From the NCBI RefSeq assembly GCF_000757385.1, contig NZ_JRHH01000001.1, positions 434,001 through 498,000 of the forward strand: a stretch of 64,000 bases of DNA, read 5' to 3'. The notes under the pieces are model-generated. The model was given only the letters and a program-made list of their open reading frames with translations, made no database searches and was not told the DNA's origin. The DNA is from Flavobacterium aquatile LMG 4008 = ATCC 11947. GTDB taxonomy: Bacteria > Bacteroidota > Bacteroidia > Flavobacteriales > Flavobacteriaceae. A program made the position numbers and the translations under genes. Position 1 is the stretch's first letter; every line of letters starts with the position of its first letter. This document shows, piece after piece, positions 7,476 to 18,001 of this stretch.

Positions 7476-10400
7476 CTATTTAATAATGATTTTTCTGCTT
7501 GTATCACCTTTGTCTGTAATTACTTTTACAATGTAAGTTCCAGTACTTAATTTAGAAATAGGCAATTGAATGTCTTGTTGATTTTGGTTTTCAACATCCC
7601 AAGTTCCAACTGATTGTCCTAATAAATTAAACAGTGCTACTGATTCGACAGTGGTATCAACCACATAATTTTTAATATTTAAAATGCTATTTGTATTAGT
7701 ATATGCAACTAGAATTCCGTTCGATAAATCAAAGCTTTCGTTACCAAGAGCTGTGCTGTTATTTAGGAATCTTAATGAAAAGCGATCATTAATTGTTCCT
7801 TGTGGCACATTAATAACTGCAGGTACATTTCTAACATTGTGATAAATACCAGTTAGGTTATCATGAATAAATGCTTGAAAGTTGTTATCAAAGTTTAGAA
7901 CTTCATCAATTTGAAATGTTACGTTACCTGCAACATTATTTTTGATTCCGATAGGGTAGATGGCATTTGCATCAAAATATCCTACACCTTGAATGTTTAG
8001 GTTTACGCCATTGCTAATGAAGTATAAATCGTTAGCTTGACTATCAATATTTACAGCATCATAACCAAAATCGATACCATCTGTTGCATTAGATTCCATG
8101 AAACCTAAAAGCGCTTGTTTATAAAAATTATCAGTAGATTGATATCCTAAACGTATTTTTTTGAATGTATCTTCATCAACTTCGTCTTCTAAATTATTAT
8201 TAAAATGGTCTACTGCAGAAGTTGCGTTTGTATTATTTTTAAATAAATAATTTGATAATCCATTATCTTCTTTAATAAATAAGCGTTGTCCGTTGTTGAA
8301 AGTTATCGTACCTCCGGCTGCAGAACCAGTTATAAAAAATCCTTGTCCAACAGGAATGTATCTGTTTGGAATTTTAACACTACTTCCTAATCCTGTAATT
8401 CCTGCAGGAGCAACTGGCGGCACACCACCTGTTAAATTTCTTGCTGAGTAACCACCTTGATAACCTGCAGTAACGTGCGTTGTGTTATTTGGAGCGTGTT
8501 CCCAGAAATAAATAGATCCAGTTGTAGACGCTGCGTTATCAGTTATAAACTGAGTCGCATCAATTGCAGAAGCATATGGATTTCCGCTTAGATTTAAATT
8601 ATTTGCTGCGATTGCGCTTGTAATTGTTCCGTTGTTTGGTTTACCTACAAAAGTATAGTTTTGAGTTAGACCTATTGCTCCACTACCTTTTAAAGTGTAG
8701 CCTTGGCCAGCATTTAACATCCCAGTTGTACCAACAGAAGTCCAGTTTGCGTACAATGGTGTAAGATTTTGGAATTTAAAAATCCAATAGCTACTCAATG
8801 TAATTGGGTTTGTTGGGCTACCACTTAAACCACTTGTCCATGTAATGTTTTGAGGCGTTGTTGTTGTACCATCTTTCATTACACCAGAAACAGAGTAAGG
8901 ATTATTATTTGTTGTATTGTTTATTGTTCCCACTGGTGATGACCAGTAGTTATAATTAAATACATTTTTAGTTCCTTGTTGATCTCTTTCGATAAAACCA
9001 GCGCTTGTAGGATCTAAGTCACTGTTTGTAACTTGAATTAATTGTGATTTATCAACCAAATCAATTTTTCCGTCTAATTTTAGGTAATGAGTAATTTCAA
9101 TTTTGCTATCATTTGTAGCAGTTAACGTATTAACATCAACAAAAAGTCCTAAAAGATCTTTGTTACCATTTGAAGTTACATTGTGATCCGTTCTTACAAT
9201 ATTCCAGGCAATTGGTGTTGTAGCATCAATTATTGATAAACTGTAAGCTATATCTTGAATGGCACCATTTCTCCATGTTGAGGTTGTAGCCCAACTACCA
9301 TTAGTAGTACTTTCGTAAGGCATTGGAGCCGTTTGCGGATTGATAGATATTTTATCTGGAATTACTAAACTACCTCTATTTACATTTATAGAGTCGTCAT
9401 CTAAGTGTGTTCCAATGTATGAATTCATAGAATAATAAGCGTATAAATTATTCCAAAGCAATCCTGAAATATCGTTTTTAGTAACCGTTGATGGAATTAC
9501 TGTTCCAGTTGTACCTGTTCCGTTTTGTAAAATTTCTTGGTTAAGTATAAAGCGCATTTCTGTCACAGTTAACACTCTGCTCCACATTCTTAGTTCGTCA
9601 ATATCACCTCTAAATAAATTGTTTATAGTAGTTTTATTGATGTATTGTCCACCAATGCTAAACATTCCTGTAGAAGTTCCTGGTGCACCAGTCATTGCAA
9701 CTGTTTTTTCTAGAACTCCGTCAATATATATCGATAATGTATTTGCAGTGTAAGTGAAAGCAATATTATGCCAGATACCGTTTGGTAGCGCTGTTGTTGT
9801 AATTGCTGTTCTTAAAGTCCCACCACCATTATACCATTCAAATCTAACTCTATTATCATTTTGTAAAACTATTTGGTAACCGTTTGTTGGACCACCTTTT
9901 TTAGATAAGATTGTTCTCTCGTTTCCTAAAGTGTTAGCACCATTAGGTCTTACCCAAGTCATAACGGTGAAATTAGCAGGTAATTCATTTACATTGTCAA
10001 TTCTAACAAAGTCATCGATACCATCAAGAGTGATGTGTAACGGATTTACAGCTCTATGAGCAACACCGAAAGTGATGTATTTAGTTCCGTCAAAGTCGTA
10101 GGTACAAGTTTCGTTTGAACCAATTGTTGACATAAAAACAGTTTCTAAACCAGTTGTGAAAGCCGCATTAGTTGCCACAACCATTACATAAGCATCAGTT
10201 GGTCCAAGAGCAGGTAATCCGCTCAAGAAAGAAGCTGTTGGAATGTTTACTCTTACAGTTCCTACATCACCACCAGTTTCTACTAATTTCCATTTTCTAT
10301 TTACTACTTCAGTAATTGTAGTGATTGTTGTAGGCCCAAGGTCAATATTTAAATTTACTCCAGAGTCTACCATTGTTCCACCATTTGCACCCCAAACTAA

Positions 10401-12926
10401 ATAACTTTTATCAGTTGTAAATGTGCTAGTGTTGGCTGTATTAGTTGGTAAAATATCAGTTAAACCAATGGTCATTACTTCTGTTGGATTGATGCTTTTT
10501 GATTGTTTTTGATTTAATCTGGAAATATCATCTCTACCTATACCTGCAATATCAAAATTATAACCGGCATTTGCAGTAATGTCCCAAATTGTATTTCCAT
10601 CAGAATTAGTGTAGTTCAACGAAGTTCCGTTAACACCTAGAGTAATTCCATATTTTACAGCTAAATAACTTTGAATATTACTTTTTTGTATGTCTGAAGC
10701 TCTACTACTTAATGTGATTATTTCGGCAACTCGACCTTCTAAACTTCCGTCCCATCCTTCACTTCGACCAATCCAATATTGACTATTGCTTACATTTTGA
10801 AATAAACCAGGATCGGTTGTATGATTGATAACATTATTTGCATTAAAGGTTAATTCTGTTCCAGATATTGTAGCATTATTTCTTGCATTTAAGATACCAG
10901 CTGTTGAATAGGAAGATGTTGTACTTCTATCGGCAACTCCGTATCCTAATCCTACACCAGATGATGTGCCTACGCAATATGTAAAAACTTCATTTGTCAT
11001 TCTACTAGTATATGCAGCATATCCCATTCCTGTAGCATCAGTTTCTTGAACTGCAGGTTGTCTATCTCCACAAAATATATCATTACTTGCTAATGCAGAA
11101 GTTATGGTTACATCTGGAATCATTACAACAAACATATCTTGTGAATAAAAACCAGTTGGCCCTTTTAAATACTGTCTTGTTGGATCATTGTCAGTATAAA
11201 CTTGAGGAGCGGTAGTATAGTTATTATTAAAATCTACAACAGAATTAAAGTTTATATTAAAAGCAGGATTATTTCTGTAGGTTGGAGCACCAACTGCCGC
11301 TGGTTTAGTAGCATTAGAACCACGAGCTTGAGTATTCCAAGTAGTTACTGGAGTATTATCAGCTACACTTGTTGTTCCGTTTAATAAATCTGATCGTAAC
11401 CATAATTGTAGATTACCAGTTATTCCTCCTGGACCATAAGTTAGCGGTGTATATCCTACACCTTGAATTGAAAAATTGTATGGATTTTCGTCAGAATCAT
11501 TAGTTACAATTGATATTGCCGCTGTTCTAGCTCCTAATGCTCCCGGCGTGAAAGTTACTGTAAATGTTGTTGAACTGCCAGGAGTTACTGTTGCGCTTGG
11601 CGCTGTTGTAACTGTAAAATCTCCTGCATTTGTTCCAGAAAAAGTTATTGCTCCAATAGTTAAATTGGCTAATCCTGTGTTTTCTATTGTGAATGTTTTT
11701 GATAGTCCTACACCAACACTAGATCCGTCAAAGTCAGTATTGTCTGCTACAGATGGAGTAGTGTCGCCATCGGCTATTGAAATTCCGCTTCCTAAAATAT
11801 TAGCCTCACAAGCTATTCCTGTGCCTTGTATATTGAAGTTATATGGGTTTTCGTCTGGGTCATTATTTGCAATTCTTATTTCTGTAGTTCTTAATCCACC
11901 AGCTGTTGGGGTAAATGTTACTGTAAAAGTTGTAGAGCTGTTTGTTGCAACTGTAGCACTTGGTGCTGTAGTAACAGCAAAGTCTCCAGAATTTCCACCC
12001 ACAAAAGTAATTGCTCCTATACTTAATGGTGCAGATGAGCTAGTATTTTGAATTGTATAAGTGCGTGTTACACCAACTGCAATATTAGATGAACCAAAAT
12101 CTGTAAAATCGGCTGTCGTTGGAGTTGTATCTTCATCAGTTATAGAAACTGCATTACCTAAAACATTCATTTCAGGAACCACATAGGTTAAAATAACTTG
12201 ACCTCTAAAGCCGTCGCCACCACTTCTGTTGCTTGTGCCACTATTTCCATTTCTACCGCCGCTACCGCCACCACCTAAGTCAGTAGCATCATCACCATTT
12301 CCATTAGTAGTTCTTCCATTTGCACCATTTCCACCATTTGATGCGCCACCATTTCCTGGATTATTTATGTTTGCATTTCCGCCATTTCCTGCTTCACCGG
12401 CGCCACCGCCACCACCACCGCTGTTTCCTGTAGAAACACCTGCAACTGAATTACCAGTTCCTCCAGTTCCTCCATTAAAAGTTCCAGTTCCTCCAGTTCC
12501 TCCAGTTCCATTTATGGCAAGTAAAGTTGTACCTCTACCACCACCTGAACCACCATTGGCAACGACTGGTGTTCCTGATGCAAAAGTAGAGTTTCCTCCA
12601 TTTCCTCCATTAGCATTACTAACGCCAATACCACCAGCACCAACTGTAACATTAATTGATGCTCCCGGAGTAACAGCAACATTAGTCACCAATCTGTAAG
12701 CACCACCGCCACCGCCACCGCCAGTATTTCTTGCATTGTTAGAACATCCACCGCCAGCACCACCGCCACCCCAAGCTTGTACTTGAACTGAAGTTACACC
12801 AATTGGAACAACAAATGTGCCATCTGAAGTGAAAGTTTGCGTTGTAGTTTGTGCGTTTAATGCTACGCAAGAAAGCATGACTAATAGAAAGGATAAAAAT
12901 CGTTTCGTTAAAGTAATTTTTTTCAT
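7476..12926 (-). CDS. Giant secreted multidomain protein with T9SS type A sorting domain
   Basis: A 1816-residue cell-surface or secreted protein. A signal peptide (residues 1-25, ending ALNAQ) is followed by a glycine-rich domain (about 30-250, with many GGGG and GGNGG runs). Two choice-of-anchor/HYDIN-like repeats follow (about 250-375 and 375-495, each with TTAPSATV...TFTVTFTP and NDPDENPYNFNIQG-type ends). Next is a region starting LQLWLRSDLLNG (about 500-800), a LamG/concanavalin-like domain (LDGIDDFVRIDNVNELPANFTVMTWVRP, about 980-1160), and beta-rich repeats. The C-terminal 80 residues (SVALFNLLGQSVGTW...LSTGTYIVKVITDKGDTSRKIIIK) are a T9SS type A sorting signal. Likely an adhesin or surface-layer-like protein; its ligand is unknown. 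Confidence 0.88.
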   Translation of the reverse strand: MKKITLTKRFLSFLLVMLSCVALNAQTTTQTFTSDGTFVVPIGVTSVQVQAWGGGGAGGGCSNNARNTGGGGGGGAYRLVTNVAVTPGASINVTVGAGGIGVSNANGGNGGNSTFASGTPVVANGGSGGGRGTTLLAINGTGGTGGTGTFNGGTGGTGNSVAGVSTGNSGGGGGGAGEAGNGGNANINNPGNGGASNGGNGANGRTTNGNGDDATDLGGGGSGGRNGNSGTSNRSGGDGFRGQVILTYVVPEMNVLGNAVSITDEDTTPTTADFTDFGSSNIAVGVTRTYTIQNTSSSAPLSIGAITFVGGNSGDFAVTTAPSATVATNSSTTFTVTFTPTAGGLRTTEIRIANNDPDENPYNFNIQGTGIACEANILGSGISIADGDTTPSVADNTDFDGSSVGVGLSKTFTIENTGLANLTIGAITFSGTNAGDFTVTTAPSATVTPGSSTTFTVTFTPGALGARTAAISIVTNDSDENPYNFSIQGVGYTPLTYGPGGITGNLQLWLRSDLLNGTTSVADNTPVTTWNTQARGSNATKPAAVGAPTYRNNPAFNINFNSVVDFNNNYTTAPQVYTDNDPTRQYLKGPTGFYSQDMFVVMIPDVTITSALASNDIFCGDRQPAVQETDATGMGYAAYTSRMTNEVFTYCVGTSSGVGLGYGVADRSTTSSYSTAGILNARNNATISGTELTFNANNVINHTTDPGLFQNVSNSQYWIGRSEGWDGSLEGRVAEIITLSSRASDIQKSNIQSYLAVKYGITLGVNGTSLNYTNSDGNTIWDITANAGYNFDIAGIGRDDISRLNQKQSKSINPTEVMTIGLTDILPTNTANTSTFTTDKSYLVWGANGGTMVDSGVNLNIDLGPTTITTITEVVNRKWKLVETGGDVGTVRVNIPTASFLSGLPALGPTDAYVMVVATNAAFTTGLETVFMSTIGSNETCTYDFDGTKYITFGVAHRAVNPLHITLDGIDDFVRIDNVNELPANFTVMTWVRPNGANTLGNERTILSKKGGPTNGYQIVLQNDNRVRFEWYNGGGTLRTAITTTALPNGIWHNIAFTYTANTLSIYIDGVLEKTVAMTGAPGTSTGMFSIGGQYINKTTINNLFRGDIDELRMWSRVLTVTEMRFILNQEILQNGTGTTGTVIPSTVTKNDISGLLWNNLYAYYSMNSYIGTHLDDDSINVNRGSLVIPDKISINPQTAPMPYESTTNGSWATTSTWRNGAIQDIAYSLSIIDATTPIAWNIVRTDHNVTSNGNKDLLGLFVDVNTLTATNDSKIEITHYLKLDGKIDLVDKSQLIQVTNSDLDPTSAGFIERDQQGTKNVFNYNYWSSPVGTINNTTNNNPYSVSGVMKDGTTTTPQNITWTSGLSGSPTNPITLSSYWIFKFQNLTPLYANWTSVGTTGMLNAGQGYTLKGSGAIGLTQNYTFVGKPNNGTITSAIAANNLNLSGNPYASAIDATQFITDNAASTTGSIYFWEHAPNNTTHVTAGYQGGYSARNLTGGVPPVAPAGITGLGSSVKIPNRYIPVGQGFFITGSAAGGTITFNNGQRLFIKEDNGLSNYLFKNNTNATSAVDHFNNNLEDEVDEDTFKKIRLGYQSTDNFYKQALLGFMESNATDGIDFGYDAVNIDSQANDLYFISNGVNLNIQGVGYFDANAIYPIGIKNNVAGNVTFQIDEVLNFDNNFQAFIHDNLTGIYHNVRNVPAVINVPQGTINDRFSLRFLNNSTALGNESFDLSNGILVAYTNTNSILNIKNYVVDTTVESVALFNLLGQSVGTWDVENQNQQDIQLPISKLSTGTYIVKVITDKGDTSRKIIIK

Positions 12927-12997
12927 AACTCTTGGGGTTTAGTTATTCGTATTTTTTTTTATTAGATGAGAAAATCATCGTAATTAATTTGACACTA

Positions 12998-13005
12998 CAA
13001 ATATA
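12998..13005 (-). promoter_or_regulatory. Putative -7 promoter element for the giant T9SS protein
   Basis: The minus strand reads TATATTTG, fitting TAnnTTTG, about 72 bases upstream of the start codon at 12926. The remaining gene-free stretch (12927-13247) holds only AT-rich sequence and the terminator at 13202-13225. Confidence 0.45.
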
Positions 13006-13201
13006 TAATGAAAATCAAATAAATCGACAAAGTGTATAAAATAATCGATGAAATGCATATTTTACACAATTTAATAAGTATAAATCTTACAAATTAAAAA
13101 TTGACACCCTTAGAAATGATAAGATTTTCATTAAACTTAATTTGTTTAACTAATCCAAATGTTGTTTATGATTGGTTACTAGTAGAATTTATTAAAACAA
13201 A

Positions 13202-13225
13202 AAAGCCATTCATGAGAATGGCTTT
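13202..13225 (-). terminator. Rho-independent terminator of the M14 carboxypeptidase gene
   Basis: Perfect 10-bp stem AAAGCCATTC / GAATGGCTTT with a 4-base loop, followed on the minus strand by a long T run. It lies 23 bases after the stop codon of the carboxypeptidase gene. Confidence 0.85.
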
Positions 13226-13247
13226 CGTATCTAATTTTTTGTATTTT

Positions 13248-16200
13248 TTAGTTAATAACTTTTTTGACAACTTTAAGTCCTTCAAGCGAAGTTATTTCTA
13301 CAATTAGCACTTGATTGGTTGGAGGAACATTTATTTGAGTTTCAGAAGAATCAATATTCTTTTTTTCAACTAATAGTCTGCCTCTTATATCAAATACTTT
13401 AACGTTATCCATAGAAGTAGTACCAGAATTGATATTTAAAACGTGATTTTCATTGTATAACGATACATTATTTGCAGTAAATTCTACAAAATCATTGCTT
13501 AAAGCTGTTTGATAAACAATTTCAAATCTGTTTGCGAATGTTCCAGCATCTGATGTGAAAGTGTATGCTCCAGTACTTAAATCGTGATAAGTATTTAATA
13601 AATTATCTTTGACATAAATAGCTTGTGAACCAGCAGAGAATATTCCTTCGGCATGATCAATTACTATTGAATAAGTCCCAGAGGTTGTAACTTTATATTT
13701 CATTGGTACAACATCTGATGCATTAAATGGTGCAACTCTTCCTTGAATTACTAAGTCTTGCCCATCAACTGTTGAGGTAAACGCAATTGCTCCATCATTG
13801 AAATAGACACTGTCATAATCGTCAATACCTTGTGTGGCATTAGTATGATAACCTATGACTGCTTGAGAAAACGCTGTTGTTGCTCCAGTCATGTTTAACC
13901 AAAAATTATTATTTTCAGAATTGGTTGTGTTTGAAGTTGCATTAGAATTTCTAAAAGTTTGATTGGCATTATTAGCAATTCTTTGATTATTTGCAAAAAC
14001 TACTTGAGTCGCGCCAGGTTTTGCCTGTGCTAAAAATCCTTGTCCTATTTGAATGACACCATTTGGATTTTCTGTGAATGCTTCTCCGTTATCTGCATAT
14101 ATGCCAGAAACAATGTTATAAGAACAATATGATGGACTCAAAGAGTTATTTGTTTTTCTCCAAAAATATATTGAAGGTTCAATGTTGGCCGAATTTGCAC
14201 TAGCAAATGCTGGAATACTTAGTGTTGAAGGATATGGGTTTCCAATTAAATTATATCGTTTTGTTGGATCGGAAACATTATTTCCTAATGCTACTGTTTT
14301 AGTTCCATTATTGGCTTGACCTGTAAATGTTCCAGTCCATGTAGTAGGAGCTGTTGGATGGTCGAATGGTAATCGGATTAAATATCCTTTTCCAGAATCA
14401 AAAGTAGCAGTGTTAATTGCTGGGCTACCAACACTAGTATATAAATTTGTACTTGTATTAAAAGTATAAAAACGAACTGTCGGACTAATAGATGTTAAAG
14501 GTGAATAGTTTAACAATCCCTGATTTAATACAGGAGAAGACCAAGCTATGTAATCAAATCGCATTAAAGGATTTGAATTACGTTTTATAATTACATTTCC
14601 TGAATTTACTGCATCTGTAGTTTGAATCAAATTTACATTATTATTGAATGTCAAGGAAGCGCCAGATTGAACAGTAATTCTTCCCTCAACTGTAGAATTT
14701 CCACTTGTGAATACTACATTTGCAGGTGAGTTTACATTTAAAATACATGCCGATATTGCTGGTCCTGAATAACTTCCAGTAAAAGTTACAATTTTGTCTG
14801 CTGCAGGTAATCCATTAGACCAAACCGAACCATTGTAATTCGTTGTTGATGTACAGCTACCACTTATTACAAATGATTGGGCTGCAGATGTTGCTGAATT
14901 ACAAGTGTTAAAAACAGTCACATTAAAAGTGCCTGACAGCGAAACATCACTTGCAGTTATTGCAGCGGTTAACTGAGTAGAACTTACAAATGTTGTTGTT
15001 CTATTGCTTCCATTCCATCTTATGATTGATTCACCATTAACAAAATTTGTACCGTTAACCGTTAATGTTAATGCACCCAATCCTGGTTCTCTTGTATCAG
15101 GAGAGATAGTTGTTATAGCAGGATTTGGTTTTACTGTAACGATCACTTCTTCTCTATTACTTTTTACAGGTTCCAATTTCCAATTAAAGAATTGAAAGAA
15201 AGTACCTGATCCGCTATTACTTGTAATTGAAATGTTGCCACTTGTTATAGGATAAGTAATTCCAGTAGTTGCACAAACTAGCCTTCCAGTTCCAGATAAT
15301 TGTCTTGAAACTAGTCTTAAATTATTTTGAGCAGGTAAAAAGAAGTCTAATGCTATGTCTTTAACACCTGCAGTTGTCATTCTAACAACTTTAGATTCTA
15401 ACATTACGCCCGAACTATTTTGTAATTCAACTAACAAATCACCAGCTATAGTATTGTTTATTCTAACTGATTTTAATTTTGTAGGAGTTGTACAATTAAA
15501 TATTAAATATCTATTTGCTAGACCCGAATTAAGTGTATTTGTTCCTGTTACTGTTGTTGGACCAACATCAGTAAGGGCTACCTCTCTTTCAACCCAATAA
15601 GAAGTAGTGGTAGCTAAAGCAGGAGTTGTATAACTTGCCGTTGAAGCTAAAACGCTTGTAGATGTTGCACTATCATACCAACGAATTGTTCCTGTTCCTG
15701 TCGCACTTAGCGCTGCAGTTTGACCTTCACAAATTGTAGTATCACTTGCAGTTGGTAATGATGTTACAGGTACCATTGTAACATTTAAAGTTGTAGTGTT
15801 GAAATTCGTTAAAGTCACAGAAATTGTTTGTGATACATAACCTGGAGCTTCAAAAATAACATTGTAAGTACCAGCAATTTGTACTTTGTGATAGTCTCCT
15901 TTTGTTGGCGAAGTTTCAACCCATGATCCAAAATTATCTACAGTACCACCAACATATACTTTTGCATGTATTGGATTTCCATTTGCATCGGACACCACAC
16001 CATGTAGTCCGTAACTTGCTTGTTTGACAAAATTTAATAAAGCTTGTCTATTTCTGTCCCAAAAGAAAGGTAAATTGGCAGCAGCTGGTGTTTTTAAATC
16101 TGAAATTTCTATGGTTACTTCTTTATTATGATCAAAGTAATTACTCGCATCTTGTCTTCCACCGTAAACAGAATACCAAGCGGCTCCATTTGTAGTTCCA

Positions 16201-17291
16201 GGAAATTGGCCCGAGTTATATACTGCATCCATGTAATTTAAATTTCCATCAGCTGTTTGGCAAAGTTGCGCATATTCTGTTGAAATAAATTTAAAATAAT
16301 TATCATGCGGATGATAGCTAAATGCTCCTGTTCCTGGTGTATTTGAGGTGTCTAATGGAAAGTTTACCACTTCAGTTCCTCCATGATAATTAGCCGCTAA
16401 AACAAAATTTCTAGTTGCTTGAAAATTCATGAATGCAATGGTTTCTGGTTGATACGCGAAACCATCATCGTGTAAACCTCCAATGGCGTCTGGGTAATTT
16501 CTGTTTAAATCAACGCCATTTGCATTGGCTCTAGTTGCAGCGTAACCAGATGCATTATAAGTGTCATTTATTGCTGCTTTGTATGAACCATCTGGATTTG
16601 CCAATGGATTTATAAATAATTCAGTTCCATTTAGTAAATTGGTTACTTCAGATAATGAACCGTAATTTGTAAGTAAATAATCTATAAAATGTAGCATAGT
16701 TGGATAACCTGTAATTTCATCTCCATGCATTGATGAAGTATAGAAAAATTCTGGTTCAGTTTCATCTGACGTTGGATTGTCAGAAATTTTTAGTACATAT
16801 AAAGTACGTCCATTTACTGTAGTTCCAATATTTTGTAATGTACATAAACTTGGGTAAGTTGTTGCCCAATATTGCATTTTAGCAACATATTCAGAGTATT
16901 TAGGATAAGCATCCCAAGTTGTATCCCAAGCATTTGTGGCCAATCCAGTTCCGGTATCAGCAACTCTAGCTGTAAATTCTTGAGGAATTTCATTGTCTTC
17001 CTTTGTTACTTCATATTGAATTCCTAAAGAGATAAATCTTTGTAGTTGTTCTTTAGTGTTAGCATAAGCTTCACCTTCAAGTTCAATTTCATCAATGTGT
17101 TTATGGCCAATTGATAAAATTTTATTAATCTTTTCAAGTTGCAATACACTTGTGGCTTTAAATCGAAGTACAACTTCGCCTTTTTCTTTTAAATAGTAAT
17201 TTGCTTTTTCGAAAGAATTATTTTTTTGGGCAAATGAATTGCCTAAGCAAAAAAGAACCAATAGCAATTGGTAAGTAATTTTTTTCATCAT
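13248..17291 (-). CDS. Secreted M14-family zinc carboxypeptidase with T9SS sorting domain
   Basis: Secreted metallopeptidase. Counting from the upstream in-frame codon at 17312, the zinc ligands are H196 and E199 (MHGDEITG) and H310 (NYHGGTE), and the catalytic Glu is E402 (VTIEISDLK). INPLANPDG and GVDLNRNYPD are further M14 signatures. After the peptidase (about 130-430) come a carboxypeptidase-regulatory-like domain (HGVVSDANGNPIHAKVYV), Ig-like domains including an IPT-like one (ITTISPDTREPGLGALTLTVNGTNFV), a long beta-rich region and a T9SS C-terminal domain. I chose the start at MMKKITYQLLL: the upstream codon would precede the promoter's predicted transcription start, and the signal peptide (ending NSFAQ) then has normal length. 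It probably removes C-terminal residues from extracellular peptides. Confidence 0.92.
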   Translation of the reverse strand: MMKKITYQLLLVLFCLGNSFAQKNNSFEKANYYLKEKGEVVLRFKATSVLQLEKINKILSIGHKHIDEIELEGEAYANTKEQLQRFISLGIQYEVTKEDNEIPQEFTARVADTGTGLATNAWDTTWDAYPKYSEYVAKMQYWATTYPSLCTLQNIGTTVNGRTLYVLKISDNPTSDETEPEFFYTSSMHGDEITGYPTMLHFIDYLLTNYGSLSEVTNLLNGTELFINPLANPDGSYKAAINDTYNASGYAATRANANGVDLNRNYPDAIGGLHDDGFAYQPETIAFMNFQATRNFVLAANYHGGTEVVNFPLDTSNTPGTGAFSYHPHDNYFKFISTEYAQLCQTADGNLNYMDAVYNSGQFPGTTNGAAWYSVYGGRQDASNYFDHNKEVTIEISDLKTPAAANLPFFWDRNRQALLNFVKQASYGLHGVVSDANGNPIHAKVYVGGTVDNFGSWVETSPTKGDYHKVQIAGTYNVIFEAPGYVSQTISVTLTNFNTTTLNVTMVPVTSLPTASDTTICEGQTAALSATGTGTIRWYDSATSTSVLASTASYTTPALATTTSYWVEREVALTDVGPTTVTGTNTLNSGLANRYLIFNCTTPTKLKSVRINNTIAGDLLVELQNSSGVMLESKVVRMTTAGVKDIALDFFLPAQNNLRLVSRQLSGTGRLVCATTGITYPITSGNISITSNSGSGTFFQFFNWKLEPVKSNREEVIVTVKPNPAITTISPDTREPGLGALTLTVNGTNFVNGESIIRWNGSNRTTTFVSSTQLTAAITASDVSLSGTFNVTVFNTCNSATSAAQSFVISGSCTSTTNYNGSVWSNGLPAADKIVTFTGSYSGPAISACILNVNSPANVVFTSGNSTVEGRITVQSGASLTFNNNVNLIQTTDAVNSGNVIIKRNSNPLMRFDYIAWSSPVLNQGLLNYSPLTSISPTVRFYTFNTSTNLYTSVGSPAINTATFDSGKGYLIRLPFDHPTAPTTWTGTFTGQANNGTKTVALGNNVSDPTKRYNLIGNPYPSTLSIPAFASANSANIEPSIYFWRKTNNSLSPSYCSYNIVSGIYADNGEAFTENPNGVIQIGQGFLAQAKPGATQVVFANNQRIANNANQTFRNSNATSNTTNSENNNFWLNMTGATTAFSQAVIGYHTNATQGIDDYDSVYFNDGAIAFTSTVDGQDLVIQGRVAPFNASDVVPMKYKVTTSGTYSIVIDHAEGIFSAGSQAIYVKDNLLNTYHDLSTGAYTFTSDAGTFANRFEIVYQTALSNDFVEFTANNVSLYNENHVLNINSGTTSMDNVKVFDIRGRLLVEKKNIDSSETQINVPPTNQVLIVEITSLEGLKVVKKVIN

Positions 17292-17309
17292 TTTAGGGTT
17301 TTTGAATGA

Positions 17310-17340
17310 CAAACCTAATTAATTGTTCAATTCTGACAAA
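17310..17340 (-). promoter_or_regulatory. Bacteroidota promoter of the M14 carboxypeptidase gene
   Basis: Minus-strand -33 box TTTG (17340-17337) and -7 box TAGGTTTG (17317-17310) are separated by 19 bases, close to the known TTTG-N19-TAnnTTTG spacing. The implied transcript starts near 17303, about 12 bases before the chosen start codon. Confidence 0.6.
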
Positions 17341-17527
17341 ATTTTTTATCGACAAAATGCAATTTATTACGTTAAAATGCATTTTTATTTTATTTTTGTA
17401 AAATAAGTATTACAAAATTGAAAAAACAATTATTTTTATTTACTAAACCTATTATCAATTGAGAATGATATTTAAAATATTTTTTTTGGATTCTAATATA
17501 CGGAATAAAAGTGTTAAGCAAAAAAAA

Positions 17528-17553
17528 AATCCCAAAGAATTAACTTTGGGATT
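17528..17553 (-). terminator. Terminator of the ancestral tRNA gene at the island's left end
   Basis: Perfect 10-bp stem AATCCCAAAG / CTTTGGGATT with loop AATTAA, followed on the minus strand by a run of Ts. It lies just 4 bases past the tRNA 3' fragment, so it is best read as the original chromosomal terminator of that tRNA gene. Confidence 0.8.
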
Positions 17554-17556
17554 TTC

Positions 17557-17600
17557 GTAGCGAGAGAGAGATTTGAACTCTCGACCTCAGGGTTATGAAT
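17557..17600 (-). repeat. Attachment site copy 1: 3' part of a CAT-anticodon tRNA gene (left end of island 1)
   Basis: A 44-bp sequence repeated perfectly at 37383-37426. Read on the minus strand, it holds the anticodon loop TTCATAA, anticodon-stem 3' side CCCTG, variable loop, T arm GAGAG-TTCAAAT-CTCTC, acceptor 3' strand TCTCGCT and discriminator A. The 5' half of the tRNA is absent: the next bases (TCGATTATTTATCGAA) form a small hairpin instead. The anticodon fits tRNA-Met or the CAT-type tRNA-Ile. This is the chromosome-proximal att site. Confidence 0.9.
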
Positions 17601-17650
17601 TCGATTATTTATCGAAATTTCACCTTTTTAAGACGTTATATTTTCAAAAT

Positions 17651-17672
17651 CGTGTACTGTTTCGTGTACTGT
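17651..17672 (+). repeat. Candidate recombinase arm-type sites, left end of island 1
   Basis: Two direct copies of CGTGTACTGT (17651-17660 and 17663-17672) separated by TT. The same pair with the same 12-base period occurs at 37282-37303 near the opposite att site. Confidence 0.55.
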
Positions 17673-17940
17673 TAATTAAACGCAATTTAGCAATTTTATA
17701 ATATGATTTAATATAAAAAAAAACATTTTTAAAAAATGTGTATAACTAACTTTTACACATTACCGCATAAGCTACATCAAACGTTTCTTTTCTAATTTTA
17801 TAAGCTAAAAAAGATGTTACTAAAAAATAACAACTTTTACATCATTAGCTTTTAAAATAATTATTTCAAATAGCCTAAATATTTTAGACTTTAATATGTT
17901 TTTTTTAATGTTTTATCATTAACAAAAGTTTAACCAAATA

Positions 17941-17975
17941 AATAACGGAACGAACGTTCCGTTATTATATCTTTG
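17941..17975 (+). promoter_or_regulatory. TetR-type operator overlapping a -7 promoter
   Basis: A perfect inverted repeat with 12-bp arms and a 2-base centre (AATAACGGAACG-aa-CGTTCCGTTATT, 17941-17966) is followed at once by TATCTTTG (17968-17975), a TAnnTTTG -7 box. The start codon of the hydrolase is 26 bases further on. An operator overlying the -33 to -7 region is the classic geometry for TetR-type repression; the TetR gene at 19808 is the likely regulator (inference). Confidence 0.75.
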
Positions 17976-18001
17976 CAGTGTAAAATTTAACAAAAACAAT
18001 A

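Noticed and set aside
12229..12699. Plus-strand ORF coding a very Pro-rich protein
   Set aside because: It is the antisense of the glycine-rich domain of the giant T9SS protein (Gly codons read as Pro). No promoter or start context supports it.
13101..13307. Plus-strand ORF of 68 residues
   Set aside because: It covers a terminator hairpin and the 3' end of the carboxypeptidase gene; no supporting signal.
17557..17640. Intact tRNA-Met gene
   Set aside because: Only the 3' part from the anticodon loop onwards is present; the following bases cannot form the anticodon, D or acceptor stems.
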